Shown here: positions 1 to 8,328 of the stretch, one piece after another
Layout of the letters: each line of letters starts with the position of its first letter
How positions within the stretch are numbered: position 1 is the stretch's first letter
Source of the DNA: CAXSEA01 sp964235675
Lineage (GTDB): Bacteria; Armatimonadota; Armatimonadia; Armatimonadales; Capsulimonadaceae
DNA: 20,868 nt
Assembly (NCBI GenBank): GCA_964235675.1
Contig: CAXSEA010000041.1
Coordinates: forward strand, 1-20,868
Direction of reading: 5' to 3'
The notes under the pieces: model-generated
What the model saw: the letters and a program-made list of their open reading frames with translations, nothing else
The model's database searches: none
What the model was told of the DNA's origin: nothing
Program-made: the position numbers and the translations under genes

Positions 1-2703
1 CCGGGATTTTGCCAGCCCATCGCGCTCGATCATGCCCATCAGCATGCCCGCGTAATGTTGCTTGGTCTCGTCATAGAGCTTGCGCTGATCCGGCTCCATC
101 TCGGTATAAACGATCCGCTCCGTGCGCGGCGGCAATTCCGGCGCGACCTGCTCCTTGGTGCGCCGCAGCAAAAACGGATGCACCAGCCGCCGCAGCTGAT
201 TCGCCTTGGTCTCGTCCTGGGTGCGGTCGATTGCCGCCCCGAACTGCGTCCGGAACTGCTCCAGCGACCCCAGCAGACCAGGGTTCAAAAACGCGAACTG
301 CGACCACAAATCCTGCGTGGAGTTCTCCACCGGCGTTCCGGTCAGCGTGATGCGCTGCTCCGCGTTCAGCAGCCGCGACGCCTTCGCCGACAGCGCCGCC
401 GGATTCTTGATCGACTGCGATTCGTCCAGAATAGCGCACGCGAACTTGTGATCTTTCAATATCTCGATGTCGCGCACCAAAATGCCATAAGTGGTCAGTA
501 CTATATCGTAGTCATCGAACGACTCGCCGCTCTTGTCGCGGTTTTGGTCGGCATGCACCAGCAGCTTGATCTCGGGCGTAAACCGCGCCGCTTCCCGCTG
601 CCAGTTGAAAATCAGCGAGCGCGGCACCACCACCAAACTGGCGCGCCGGCTATCGTCGCTATCCGCGATCCTCTGCCGCAGCGAATCCAAAAACGCCAGC
701 ACCTGCACCGTTTTACCAAGACCCATGTCGTCGGCGATACATCCGCCCGCGCCGTACTCGCGCAGGAAATGCAGCCAATCGAACCCGTGCTTTTGGTAGG
801 CGCGCAGCGTGCCGTCCAGCGTGGCCGGGAGCGGATGGCGCTGGATCGTCTCGAACGTCCGAAGCCGGTGCAGCGTATCGAAAAAGCTCGCGTCGGCCTC
901 GCCCGTCGAATCCGCGTCTTCCAGCAAATCGCCGAGCAAAATTGCGTGATGCTTCTGCAGCCGCAGCTCTTCCTCGCCGTTCGCGCCCTCGGTCTCCGAC
1001 GCCAGCGCAAACAGATAGCTGTACTTTTTGATCCACTCTTCCGGCAACGCGCCGATAGACCCGTCGCTGAGCTTCACGTACCGCTCGCGCTTCTTCACCG
1101 CCTGCCGCAGCGTCTTCAGCGACGCCGTCGCGTTGTCGCCGAACGCCACCCCCATCTGCACGTCGAACCAATCGATCCCGGAACTGACATGCATCGTGAG
1201 GCGCGGCGTAGATCGATTGATCTTGGCGTTGGTGAGATTCTCCTCACCGAAAACTTCAAACCCCGCCTCCATCAGCTGCGGGATCTGATGCATCAAAAAC
1301 GCCAGCACGGTCGTATTCGCCCGAAGCGCATACTCGCCGGTGCGCGGGTCGCGGCGCAAGCCGTTCGCCGCCAGCGCCTGCTCGGCGGCTTCCTCGCCGG
1401 CGATGTCCCGGTGCACCCGCGCGAACGTCTGATCTTTCGCCACATGCACCACCTCGGTCTCGGTCCGCGCCGGGTTCGGCCCCAGCACAATTCCCTGCTC
1501 GCCGTAGGCAAACCGCAACTCCGCTACCGGCTCGCCGTGATCGCTCTGCTTCAGGTAAAGCCGCGCCACAGGAATCGCTTCGAGATCCGACCAGTGCAAT
1601 CCCTCGCCGGTGACCGGCAACCGAGCCGCCAGCGGGGCCAGATAGCGCGTTGTGAATTCCGGCATTTCAGCATCGGGAATCATCAGGTCGGTCGAGCGCA
1701 TCAGGGGCTCAATTAGATGCAGCGGCCCGGACACCTCCACCAAATCGCTTTTATGCAGCAGCCACGCTGGATTCACCGAGATGATCTTTACCGCTTCCGT
1801 CTGCAAATTCAGCACTTCGCCGCCCGGCAGAGTGGCCATCGGCACGATGCCGACCGGGGATGCTTGAATCGCGGCCTCGTCACTTTCGGTCTCGGCGTCG
1901 ATCACCCGCCGCAATTCCACCTTCAAATGTGCCGGCTCGCTCGCCACATGCAGCGCCTGTTTCAACGGGCTGTCTTCCAAACCCGTAAATAGAGGGCAAT
2001 CGCGCAGGAAGGGGATGAGACGATGCACCGTGTTCGGCGCGCTCCAGTTGTACGGAGTCGCCTGCTGGTACGCCCAGCAAAGATCGGCGGCGATCATCAC
2101 CGCGTCGGTGTCGTTGACAATCCGGCTGCGATCCAGCGGCGTGCGGGAATGCTTGGCGCGCGCCGACAGTTGATCCTGCTGGACCGTCTCGGCGATATAC
2201 CCCGGCTGCGACAGCATCTCTAAATCAAAATAGTTGGCGTTCACGCCGTAAACGTAGACGCCCCAGTTGTTGTAGCGCTGCTGCAAGCTGAAGACCAGCA
2301 CCTGCTTCGACGGCTTGGCCGCGGCCTTGCCCGTCCCCGCTCCACTGGCGGCGACATTCGCGCCCAAGGCTTCATCCAGAATGCTTTGCCACGAGACATG
2401 CGGGTGCAGGCGCAGAAAATGCTCCGTCGCCAGCGCGGCCGCCACCTTGTGCTTGCAGATCAAGCGCGGCTGGCCCGACGAATACGCGCACGTGCAGTCC
2501 GCCTCGGCCCCGCTCTCGCTCCAGCGGATCGTCACCGTATACGGCTGCGGCTGGCTGCCCCGGACACTGACCACCGCGCGGAACCGCGCCGTGGAAGCGA
2601 CCGTGGTCTGGCCGGAATAGAAGTAGCTGCGTCCGCGCGCCACGATATCGGGCGTTGCCTGACGAAGAATAAGTGCGGGGTTAAAAATGTCGTAGTTTGC
2701 CAA
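1..2703 (-). CDS. SWIM zinc-finger SNF2-family DEAD/DEAH helicase, 3' end outside window
   Basis: This is an open frame of 901 codons that continues past the left edge. The N-terminus has a SWIM zinc finger: C70-T-C72 followed by C83-K-H85. About 550 residues of SNF2-associated sequence follow. The first RecA-like lobe has Walker A DDMGLGKT near residue 660, the DExQ-type box ILDESQSIKNP near 760 and motif III LTGTPVENS near 785. Helicase motifs IV-VI must lie outside the window. Proteins of this family are ATP-driven double-stranded DNA translocases that remodel protein-DNA complexes; the SWIM finger probably binds DNA or protein. The start is taken as TTG at 2703, because an in-frame TAA lies two codons upstream and no ATG occurs nearby; the next candidate is GTG at residue 21. 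No clear Shine-Dalgarno is visible. Family assignment is firm; the exact start and cellular target are not. Confidence 0.93.
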   Translation of the reverse strand, partial: MANYDIFNPALILRQATPDIVARGRSYFYSGQTTVASTARFRAVVSVRGSQPQPYTVTIRWSESGAEADCTCAYSSGQPRLICKHKVAAALATEHFLRLHPHVSWQSILDEALGANVAASGAGTGKAAAKPSKQVLVFSLQQRYNNWGVYVYGVNANYFDLEMLSQPGYIAETVQQDQLSARAKHSRTPLDRSRIVNDTDAVMIAADLCWAYQQATPYNWSAPNTVHRLIPFLRDCPLFTGLEDSPLKQALHVASEPAHLKVELRRVIDAETESDEAAIQASPVGIVPMATLPGGEVLNLQTEAVKIISVNPAWLLHKSDLVEVSGPLHLIEPLMRSTDLMIPDAEMPEFTTRYLAPLAARLPVTGEGLHWSDLEAIPVARLYLKQSDHGEPVAELRFAYGEQGIVLGPNPARTETEVVHVAKDQTFARVHRDIAGEEAAEQALAANGLRRDPRTGEYALRANTTVLAFLMHQIPQLMEAGFEVFGEENLTNAKINRSTPRLTMHVSSGIDWFDVQMGVAFGDNATASLKTLRQAVKKRERYVKLSDGSIGALPEEWIKKYSYLFALASETEGANGEEELRLQKHHAILLGDLLEDADSTGEADASFFDTLHRLRTFETIQRHPLPATLDGTLRAYQKHGFDWLHFLREYGAGGCIADDMGLGKTVQVLAFLDSLRQRIADSDDSRRASLVVVPRSLIFNWQREAARFTPEIKLLVHADQNRDKSGESFDDYDIVLTTYGILVRDIEILKDHKFACAILDESQSIKNPAALSAKASRLLNAEQRITLTGTPVENSTQDLWSQFAFLNPGLLGSLEQFRTQFGAAIDRTQDETKANQLRRLVHPFLLRRTKEQVAPELPPRTERIVYTEMEPDQRKLYDETKQHYAGMLMGMIERDGLAKSR

Positions 2704-2772
2704 AGGTTACTTGTGTGGCAGGCTCGGCGATGAGCGTCCAACCTGCGGGCGCGGACTGGAAGTAAGCCCATT

Positions 2773-2781
2773 ATTATAGCA
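2773..2781 (-). promoter_or_regulatory. Candidate extended -10 promoter for the helicase gene
   Basis: Read on the minus strand this is TGCTATAAT, a perfect -10 hexamer with the TGn extension, about 70 bases upstream of the TTG start. No good -35 is seen, as is common for extended -10 promoters. It lies in the 150-base gap between the helicase and the upstream same-strand gene. It suggests the helicase can be transcribed on its own. Confidence 0.45.
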
Positions 2782-2853
2782 GATAACAGGCTTGACGCGC
2801 CCACGCCGGTGGAACCCAAGCTGCGCAATCATAAGTTGCGACTGCGCCCTGCT

Positions 2854-3615
2854 TCAAGTTCCCCCAGCGCTGCTGACATCAATATGGCCGAGCCACTGCC
2901 CGGCCACCCGCTCGACCCATTCCGTCAATGTATTCAGCTCTTTGAACCGGTACACCGGCAGATCAAGCCGGGTGTCTTCGAGTGGCTGCTTGGGTTCGAC
3001 AAAATCAAACCCGAGGTCATGCGAAACGAGCAGCAGCTCCGATGTCTGCTTCTGGTACAGGTACCAGTCGCCGTTCGCCTCCTGAGCAAAGCAGCGGTAA
3101 TCGCGAACGTCGAGCACCGGATCGACTTCTTGATCCGCGCACATCTCCTCATAGAACTCGGCTGCTTCCCTAACGTTTGATCCTTCTTCGCCGGTAGACC
3201 CCTTGAGCGTCTCCAGCTCTCCCAGCGCCCAATTCAAATTGTCTAAGTAGGAGGTAAACTCCGTCGTTTCCCTATCAACGACCCACGTTTCCTTAATTCC
3301 GCCGAACTCGCTGAGAAGCCGCCGATGCGATGGATGTAAGCCGGCGGCCGCATCGGCGTTCGGAGGGTAGACCACCCAGCCAACACCCTGACCGCCAGCC
3401 AGAGTCCATCCAAGAAGTAAGAATTTCGCTTGATCGTAAACCAACCCGGTACAACGCGCGACGGCCAGCAGACGCGTCAACAGTGGAAACGTCTCTGCAA
3501 ACTCGGCTGCCGGTGCTGGTAAAGCGTCCATTGAGACAAGGTGCCGGGGAGCGCCAAACTGGCGGTAAAACCAGGGGGCGCTGGAGATAAGAGCGTCGTA
3601 ATCTCGGTAGGGCAT
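2854..3615 (-). CDS. SUKH-like (SMI1/KNR4-type) hypothetical protein
   Basis: A 253-residue cytoplasmic protein with no signal peptide or membrane segment. I do not recognise it with certainty. The segment LHPSHRRLLSEFGGIKETW, the later FAQEANGDWYLYQKQTSE strand pair and the closing hydrophobic-aromatic helix (TLTEWVERVAGQWL) follow the layout of SUKH/SMI1-KNR4 domains: a helix entering an (N/F)GG turn, then a beta sheet, then a terminal helix. SUKH proteins are often immunity proteins to polymorphic toxins, but many stand alone, and no toxin gene is adjacent here. The ATG at 3615 is the first in frame; the Shine-Dalgarno is weak. It is divergent from the small gene to its right, so the region 3616-3723 probably holds two back-to-back promoters. 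The coding call is fairly secure, the fold call is tentative. Confidence 0.7.
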   Translation of the reverse strand: MPYRDYDALISSAPWFYRQFGAPRHLVSMDALPAPAAEFAETFPLLTRLLAVARCTGLVYDQAKFLLLGWTLAGGQGVGWVVYPPNADAAAGLHPSHRRLLSEFGGIKETWVVDRETTEFTSYLDNLNWALGELETLKGSTGEEGSNVREAAEFYEEMCADQEVDPVLDVRDYRCFAQEANGDWYLYQKQTSELLLVSHDLGFDFVEPKQPLEDTRLDLPVYRFKELNTLTEWVERVAGQWLGHIDVSSAGGT

Positions 3616-3707
3616 CAGCCGCAGGAGCCTTTCGCGCGCGTCATATTAACAAGTTTTCTCCAGCCGCTAAGCCGGGTAATCCACGCATCATCTTACGGTA
3701 CGCTAAG

Positions 3708-3713
3708 AAAGGA
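3708..3713 (+). promoter_or_regulatory. Ribosome binding site of the small gene, separated from it by the assembly gap
   Basis: AAAGGA lies 10 bases before the ATG at 3724 in the left copy of the duplicated 55 bases. The same ATG recurs at 3879 in the right copy, where Ns replace the leader. If the two copies are one locus, this is the true binding site for the gene listed at 3879-4148. Confidence 0.6.
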
Positions 3714-3922
3714 TGTAATAACAATGAGCGCATCGCATTCAAAATCGACGACCAACCACGATGAGATNNNNNNNNNNNNNNNNNNNNNNNNNNNNNNNNN
3801 NNNNNNNNNNNNNNNNNNNNNNNNNNNNNNNNNNNNNNNNNNNNNNNNNNNNNNNNNNNNNNNNNNNATGTAATAACAATGAGCGCATCGCATTCAAAAT
3901 CGACGACCAACCACGATGAGAT
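3713..3922. repeat. 55-base exact direct repeat flanking the N gap (3713-3767 and 3868-3922)
   Basis: The 55 bases from 3713 to 3767 are identical to those from 3868 to 3922. They abut the N run exactly on both sides. Both copies begin with ATGTAATAACAATGAGCG and end with GATGAGAT. A repeat ending precisely at the gap on each side is what two contigs overlapping by one assembler word of 55 would give. It is probably an assembly artefact, not a biological duplication. The left copy contains a stub of the small gene (ATG at 3724) cut by the gap. Confidence 0.9.
3768..3867. other. Assembly gap, 100 Ns
   Basis: Exactly 100 Ns, the usual placeholder for a gap of unknown size. Given the flanking 55-base overlap, the true gap is probably zero or negative, so downstream coordinates may be inflated by 155 bases relative to the genome. 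Confidence 0.98.
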
Positions 3923-4148
3923 CAAGAAGTGGGTGGAAGCGCACCACGGCAAGCCCGCTACGGTCAAGGGCACCGAGCATGTTGGACTGCTCCGCATCGA
4001 CTTTCCCGCGAACGGCGACAACGGCGGCAAGCTCGTGCCGGTGGAGTGGGACGAGTTCTTCGAGAAGTTCGAGGAAAGCAAGCTGGAGTTTCTCTACCAG
4101 GACGAGAAAGACTCTACCTTCAACAAGTTCGTCTCCCGCCACAAGTAA
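3879..4148 (+). CDS. Small conserved acidic protein (often mislabelled as a glucan-branching-enzyme-like protein)
   Basis: An 89-residue cytoplasmic protein. The core NHDEIKKWVEAHHGKPATVKG, then GLLRIDFP, then VEWDEFFEKFEESKLEFLYQ and the ending FNKFVSR, matches a widespread small protein family of unknown function that I know from many bacterial and cyanobacterial genomes. Databases sometimes call members 1,4-alpha-glucan branching enzyme; nothing in this sequence supports that activity. It has a low-complexity Ser/Thr-rich N-terminus and then a compact domain. The ATG at 3879 lies 11 bases after the N gap. Its Shine-Dalgarno (AAAGGA) and promoter are on the other side of the gap in the duplicated sequence. 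A strong terminator follows 23 bases after the stop. Gene call secure, role unknown. Confidence 0.88.
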   Translation: MSASHSKSTTNHDEIKKWVEAHHGKPATVKGTEHVGLLRIDFPANGDNGGKLVPVEWDEFFEKFEESKLEFLYQDEKDSTFNKFVSRHK

Positions 4149-4171
4149 GTTCAGCGCGGAATTAAATGCAA

Positions 4172-4210
4172 AGCCCTCCCAAAATTAAATTATTACGGGA
4201 GGGCTCTTTT
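4172..4210 (+). terminator. Rho-independent terminator of the small gene
   Basis: The perfect 9-bp stem AGCCCTCCC / GGGAGGGCT (4172-4180 and 4197-4205) has a 16-base AT-rich loop and is followed by CTTTTG. It sits between two convergent genes and probably also limits read-through from the minus strand, although the minus-side T run is weaker. Confidence 0.8.
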
Positions 4211-4229
4211 GTCTGTTGACGTGACTTGG

Positions 4230-5021
4230 TCAAATTACTGAACCGAATACTGCGCGTTGACGACCGCAATGATTTTTTTTGTCCAGCGAAGATGTATCGT
4301 TGGTGCCCGTGTCGGAGATGTCGTTGCTGTTGTCGGTCGCGTAAAGCGGCTCGATTTGCAGCACGCCCATATGCTCGGCTCGGACATCTCCCAAATGCGC
4401 GCCGGAATTGTCCGCGATCTGCTCCGCGCGGCTGCGAGCGTCCTTGGCGGCGGCGGCCAGCATGTGAACCTTCAACGTGCCAAGCTGGGTGTACAAATAC
4501 TGCGGCGCATCCGATTCGAGCGGCACTCCGCTGCTGATTAGCTCCGACGATTTTCGAGAAAGCTCATCGACTAAATCGACTTTACTTGAGCGCACCTCGT
4601 ATTTCTCGGTCAACTGATACCCGGCAATCTTGCGGAACGTGCCCGAGGTGTCGTCGCTGCCGCCGTCATCCGCCGCATCGTTTTTAGTCGTCACATACAA
4701 GGTCTTGGTCGTTACCGATGACGCAATTATCTCCGAATTCGCCAAGCCTTTTGCGGTCAGATACGCGACCAGCGTATTGCCATGCGTCTGCAAAGCGCGG
4801 TAGGCCGTCGGCATATCGGCGGCTTGCTCGGTGATGCCGGCATCCCAGATGATAAAATCGGACCGGATCGGCTGCTGCGCCGAGCCGGTCACTTCGATCA
4901 CCTCGTCGCGGCTATGCGTGCGCACCATCATGCGCGAGAAAATAAGCACGCTGGCAATCAGCGCGAGAGCGATAATGCTGCATGCCACCAGCAAAGCTCG
5001 AGAGCGAATCCGTTCATCCAC
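4230..5021 (-). CDS. Membrane-anchored SIMPL (DUF541) domain protein with a 3'-end frameshift
   Basis: A 263-residue protein with one N-terminal membrane segment (about residues 9-31) and a periplasmic SIMPL domain. The features are IEVTGSAQQPIRSDFIIWDAGI, a middle EKYEVRSSKVDLVDELSRKSSELISSGV and an AAAKDARSRAEQIADNSGAHLGDV helix. Most SIMPL proteins have no known biochemical activity. The start is GTG at 5021, with TAAGGAGA about 12 bases upstream; a TATGAT hexamer at 5059-5064 on the minus strand may be its -10. The last residues read NHCGRQRAVFGSVI, which does not fit the family. Removing one A from the A8 run at 4273-4280 gives DKKIIAVVNAQYSVQ and a stop at 4235-4237, the usual beta-strand ending. 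The real product is therefore probably about 262 residues ending in SVQ, unless the frameshift is real. Confidence 0.88.
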   Translation of the reverse strand: MDERIRSRALLVACSIIALALIASVLIFSRMMVRTHSRDEVIEVTGSAQQPIRSDFIIWDAGITEQAADMPTAYRALQTHGNTLVAYLTAKGLANSEIIASSVTTKTLYVTTKNDAADDGGSDDTSGTFRKIAGYQLTEKYEVRSSKVDLVDELSRKSSELISSGVPLESDAPQYLYTQLGTLKVHMLAAAAKDARSRAEQIADNSGAHLGDVRAEHMGVLQIEPLYATDNSNDISDTGTNDTSSLDKKNHCGRQRAVFGSVI

Positions 5022-5146
5022 TGTGAGTTAAATCTCCTTAACTTTGTAGACGCAGAAGATCATACTTAGTTACAGAAATGGCTAAAATTAATTATTCCGC
5101 TTCAATACGCTGATTCGCTGCCTCGATCAATCATAAGCCCGCCGCC

Positions 5147-6250
5147 TCAATCGACCATAGGTGTCTCCACTTCAATCAAGGCCCCCGCGCTTTTAGTCAT
5201 GGTGATTTTGTATTCGAGCGCGGGAAAAAACTGCCGGGCAGTCCAAAGCGCTGTCTGCAGATGTTCGGTGGCATGGTTTGTAGTCCACGCATGATGACCG
5301 GCGGTCAAGGCGGCTGGAAGAACCAATTGGTCGGCTAAATGCTCGTCGCACTGCGCCGCGCCCTCCTTGTGCCAGCGCAGAAACTGCTCGCAAGCGGAGG
5401 ATGCTACGCGTTCTATCGGTCGGCCCCGCTCGCCCAAGGCGCAAAATCCGGCGCGGATCGCCGGCTCGCTAGCGCCGCCGGAACGCGCGATGAGCGTAAT
5501 CGCCGCTCCAGGCTGCACTGAGCTCGGCTGGCGTGTATCCACCGCTATTTTGCCGCGCGCGATATTGCTGGAGTCAAGCTGATCCAAAATCGCGGTTGCC
5601 CCGCGCCCGGAAACATGGTCCGGCAGATTTGCTGCGACAATTATCGCCTCTACCGTTTCCAGCTTGCCTCTGGACCGGCTCGCCGCAACCGCCTGAAGTG
5701 TCTGCCTCGAACCGATTCGGGCCTCCAGCAATCCGCCGCCGCGCGGGAAAAAGCCGGCCCTATCCATCTGGAATTCCACCGCCACGCCAAGACCGGCTAA
5801 GGCGGGCAGGTACACCTCGTCGATGTACTCGGCGGTTGGAGCATGAGGCACATGCGTGCCGCCGGCAATCCTGACGACGGATTCGGCTGCGGAAGAGTCG
5901 CCTGCACACAGCGCCAGAGGCAGGAGGACAGTCTGCAAGACCAGTGTCGCGGCTCCCGCGGTGCCTACCTCGAAATAATGTTCCCCCGGCTGCACGGGAG
6001 CGCCGGGCGCGAAGCGAAGCTGCTGGGCGCTCACCTCGACACCATCCGTCTCCGCCGCGCAAATTGTCCCCGCCGCTCGCGCCGCCGCGACGTGCTGCGC
6101 CTTCAGCCCCGGCGGCGTACGGCCCGCGCGGATGTTGACAATCTCAATGGCACGCCCTGTGATCGCCGCCAGCGATAACGCGGTGCGCACGATCTGCCCG
6201 CCGCCCTCGCCGTGGGAGCCGTCGATTGTGAGGAGTGTAGCGTCGTCCAT
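5147..6250 (-). CDS. rtcA: RNA 3'-terminal phosphate cyclase
   Basis: A 367-residue RtcA. The enzyme adenylates an RNA 3'-phosphate with ATP through a covalent histidine-AMP and forms a 2',3'-cyclic phosphate. The N-terminal signature is IDGSHGEGGGQIVRTAL (residues 9-25), followed by IRAGRTPPGLKAQH (40-53). GTHVPHAPTAEYI and FFPRGGG follow, as does LADQLVLPAAL. The nucleotidyl-acceptor histidine should be H330 in TEHLQTALW, aligning with the catalytic CHLLTNI of the E. coli enzyme. Length is slightly above the usual 340. It is the last gene of a minus-strand run, 27 bases after cysN, with no Shine-Dalgarno of its own, so it probably depends on the cysN transcript. No rtcB or rtcR is in the window, so its usual RNA-repair partners are missing here. 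Confidence 0.95.
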   Translation of the reverse strand: MDDATLLTIDGSHGEGGGQIVRTALSLAAITGRAIEIVNIRAGRTPPGLKAQHVAAARAAGTICAAETDGVEVSAQQLRFAPGAPVQPGEHYFEVGTAGAATLVLQTVLLPLALCAGDSSAAESVVRIAGGTHVPHAPTAEYIDEVYLPALAGLGVAVEFQMDRAGFFPRGGGLLEARIGSRQTLQAVAASRSRGKLETVEAIIVAANLPDHVSGRGATAILDQLDSSNIARGKIAVDTRQPSSVQPGAAITLIARSGGASEPAIRAGFCALGERGRPIERVASSACEQFLRWHKEGAAQCDEHLADQLVLPAALTAGHHAWTTNHATEHLQTALWTARQFFPALEYKITMTKSAGALIEVETPMVD

Positions 6251-6277
6251 GAACGGCCAGTGTCTTAAACCAGGAAA

Positions 6278-7570
<1,293 letters not shown>

Positions 7571-7571
7571 G

Positions 7572-7713
7572 AGAACCCATCCGGCCCTGTCGGGCCACCT
7601 TCCCTTTAGGGAAGGAAATATAAGGTAGAGCTAAGTAGCAGCAGTTACAGAATGCGGATGTAGACTTTTCCTTCCCTAAAGGGAAGGTGGCCCGACAGGG
7701 CCGGATGGGTTCT
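7572..7713. repeat. REPIN/MITE-like element: 47-bp perfect inverted arms with a 48-bp spacer
   Basis: Arm 7572-7618 is the exact reverse complement of arm 7667-7713. Within each arm are two smaller hairpins: GGCCC-TGTC-GGGCC and CCTTCCC-TTTA-GGGAAGG (TAAA in the other arm). Two palindromic units in head-to-head inversion is the architecture of REPIN or MITE elements mobilised by a transposase encoded elsewhere. The right arm overlaps the 3' end of the HD gene and provides its stop; the left arm abuts the cysN start. The RNA could fold into a 47-bp cruciform-like stem between the two genes and act as a partial terminator or an mRNA-stability element. Confidence 0.85.
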
Positions 7714-8326
7714 GCGCCATAAACCCCCGCTCATCGGCGTCGCGCAAAAACGATTCCGCGAACTCCCACAATGCCGGCGAGCCTCCAGCGATATGCTCGT
7801 TGCGCCTGAGTACCTGCTCGGCGGTGACGCCATGCTCGCGCCAGGTGCGGCCCTCATTGTGGTAGTTGTGCAGCAGCGGCATCAAACGGTCGATAGCGTC
7901 GCCGAACTTCGCCTCTGGAGTCTCACGAGCTTCGAACTCTTGCCAAAGCGCCATAATCTCGTCCCGCTGGTCGTCCGGCAAAAGTCCGAAAATGCGGTCG
8001 GCGGCTTTCTGCTCGCGGTCAGCTTTAGTGAGCGCGCCGATCTCGTCATAGACATAGGTGTCGCCTGCATCCACTTCCACGATATCGTGCACCACCACCA
8101 TTTTGATGACTCGCGCCGTGTCGATCTCGACTGGCGCGTGCTCGGATAGAATAATCGCCATCAGCGCCAGATGCCAGCTATGCTCGGCGCTGTTTTCAAG
8201 GCGGGTGCCGTTCATCAGGCGAGAGCGGCGCAGGACGCTCTTTAGCTTATCCACCTCGACAATGAAGCGCATTTGCCGGCTCAACCGCTCTATTAAAGTC
8301 TCGCTCGGGAGTGTTTCAGCAGCCAC
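7676..8326 (-). CDS. HD-domain phosphohydrolase (YfbR/HDDC2-like)
   Basis: A 216-residue soluble protein of the HD_3 type. Metal ligands follow the H...HD...D pattern: H49 in SAEHSWHLAL, H80-D81 in MVVVHDIVEVDAGDTY, and D146 (or D143) in FGDAIDRLMPLL. Known relatives hydrolyse nucleoside 5'-monophosphates. The start is GTG at 8326, only two bases after the cysD stop, with GGGAAGG inside the cysD end as a likely ribosome site. Translation is therefore probably coupled to cysD. The last 11 residues (NPSGPVGPPSL) and the stop are encoded by the inverted-repeat element, so the original C-terminus was replaced. Its position between cysD and cysN suggests a role in nucleotide turnover linked to sulfation, such as AMP or PAP removal; that is inference. 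Confidence 0.9.
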   Translation of the reverse strand: MAAETLPSETLIERLSRQMRFIVEVDKLKSVLRRSRLMNGTRLENSAEHSWHLALMAIILSEHAPVEIDTARVIKMVVVHDIVEVDAGDTYVYDEIGALTKADREQKAADRIFGLLPDDQRDEIMALWQEFEARETPEAKFGDAIDRLMPLLHNYHNEGRTWREHGVTAEQVLRRNEHIAGGSPALWEFAESFLRDADERGFMAQNPSGPVGPPSL

Positions 8327-8328
8327 TT

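Noticed and set aside
55..1716. Long plus-strand open frame (553 codons) at the left end
   Set aside because: It lies opposite the SNF2 helicase, whose Walker A, DESQ and TGTP motifs are on the minus strand. The plus product is Arg/His/Leu/Gln-rich with no family features, a typical shadow in GC-rich DNA.
3713..3922. Biological tandem duplication of the small gene start
   Set aside because: The repeats end exactly at the N run on both sides and are 55 bases long, better explained by unmerged contig ends; kept as a finding because reads could overturn this.
4230..5021. Calling the SIMPL gene a pseudogene
   Set aside because: Only the last dozen or so residues are altered, and an A8 homopolymer gives a simple technical or slippage explanation.
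7572..7713. Inverted repeat as a plain rho-independent terminator of the HD gene
   Set aside because: The arms are 47 bp, contain sub-palindromes and extend into coding sequence, and no T run follows. The architecture fits a REPIN/MITE-type element better.
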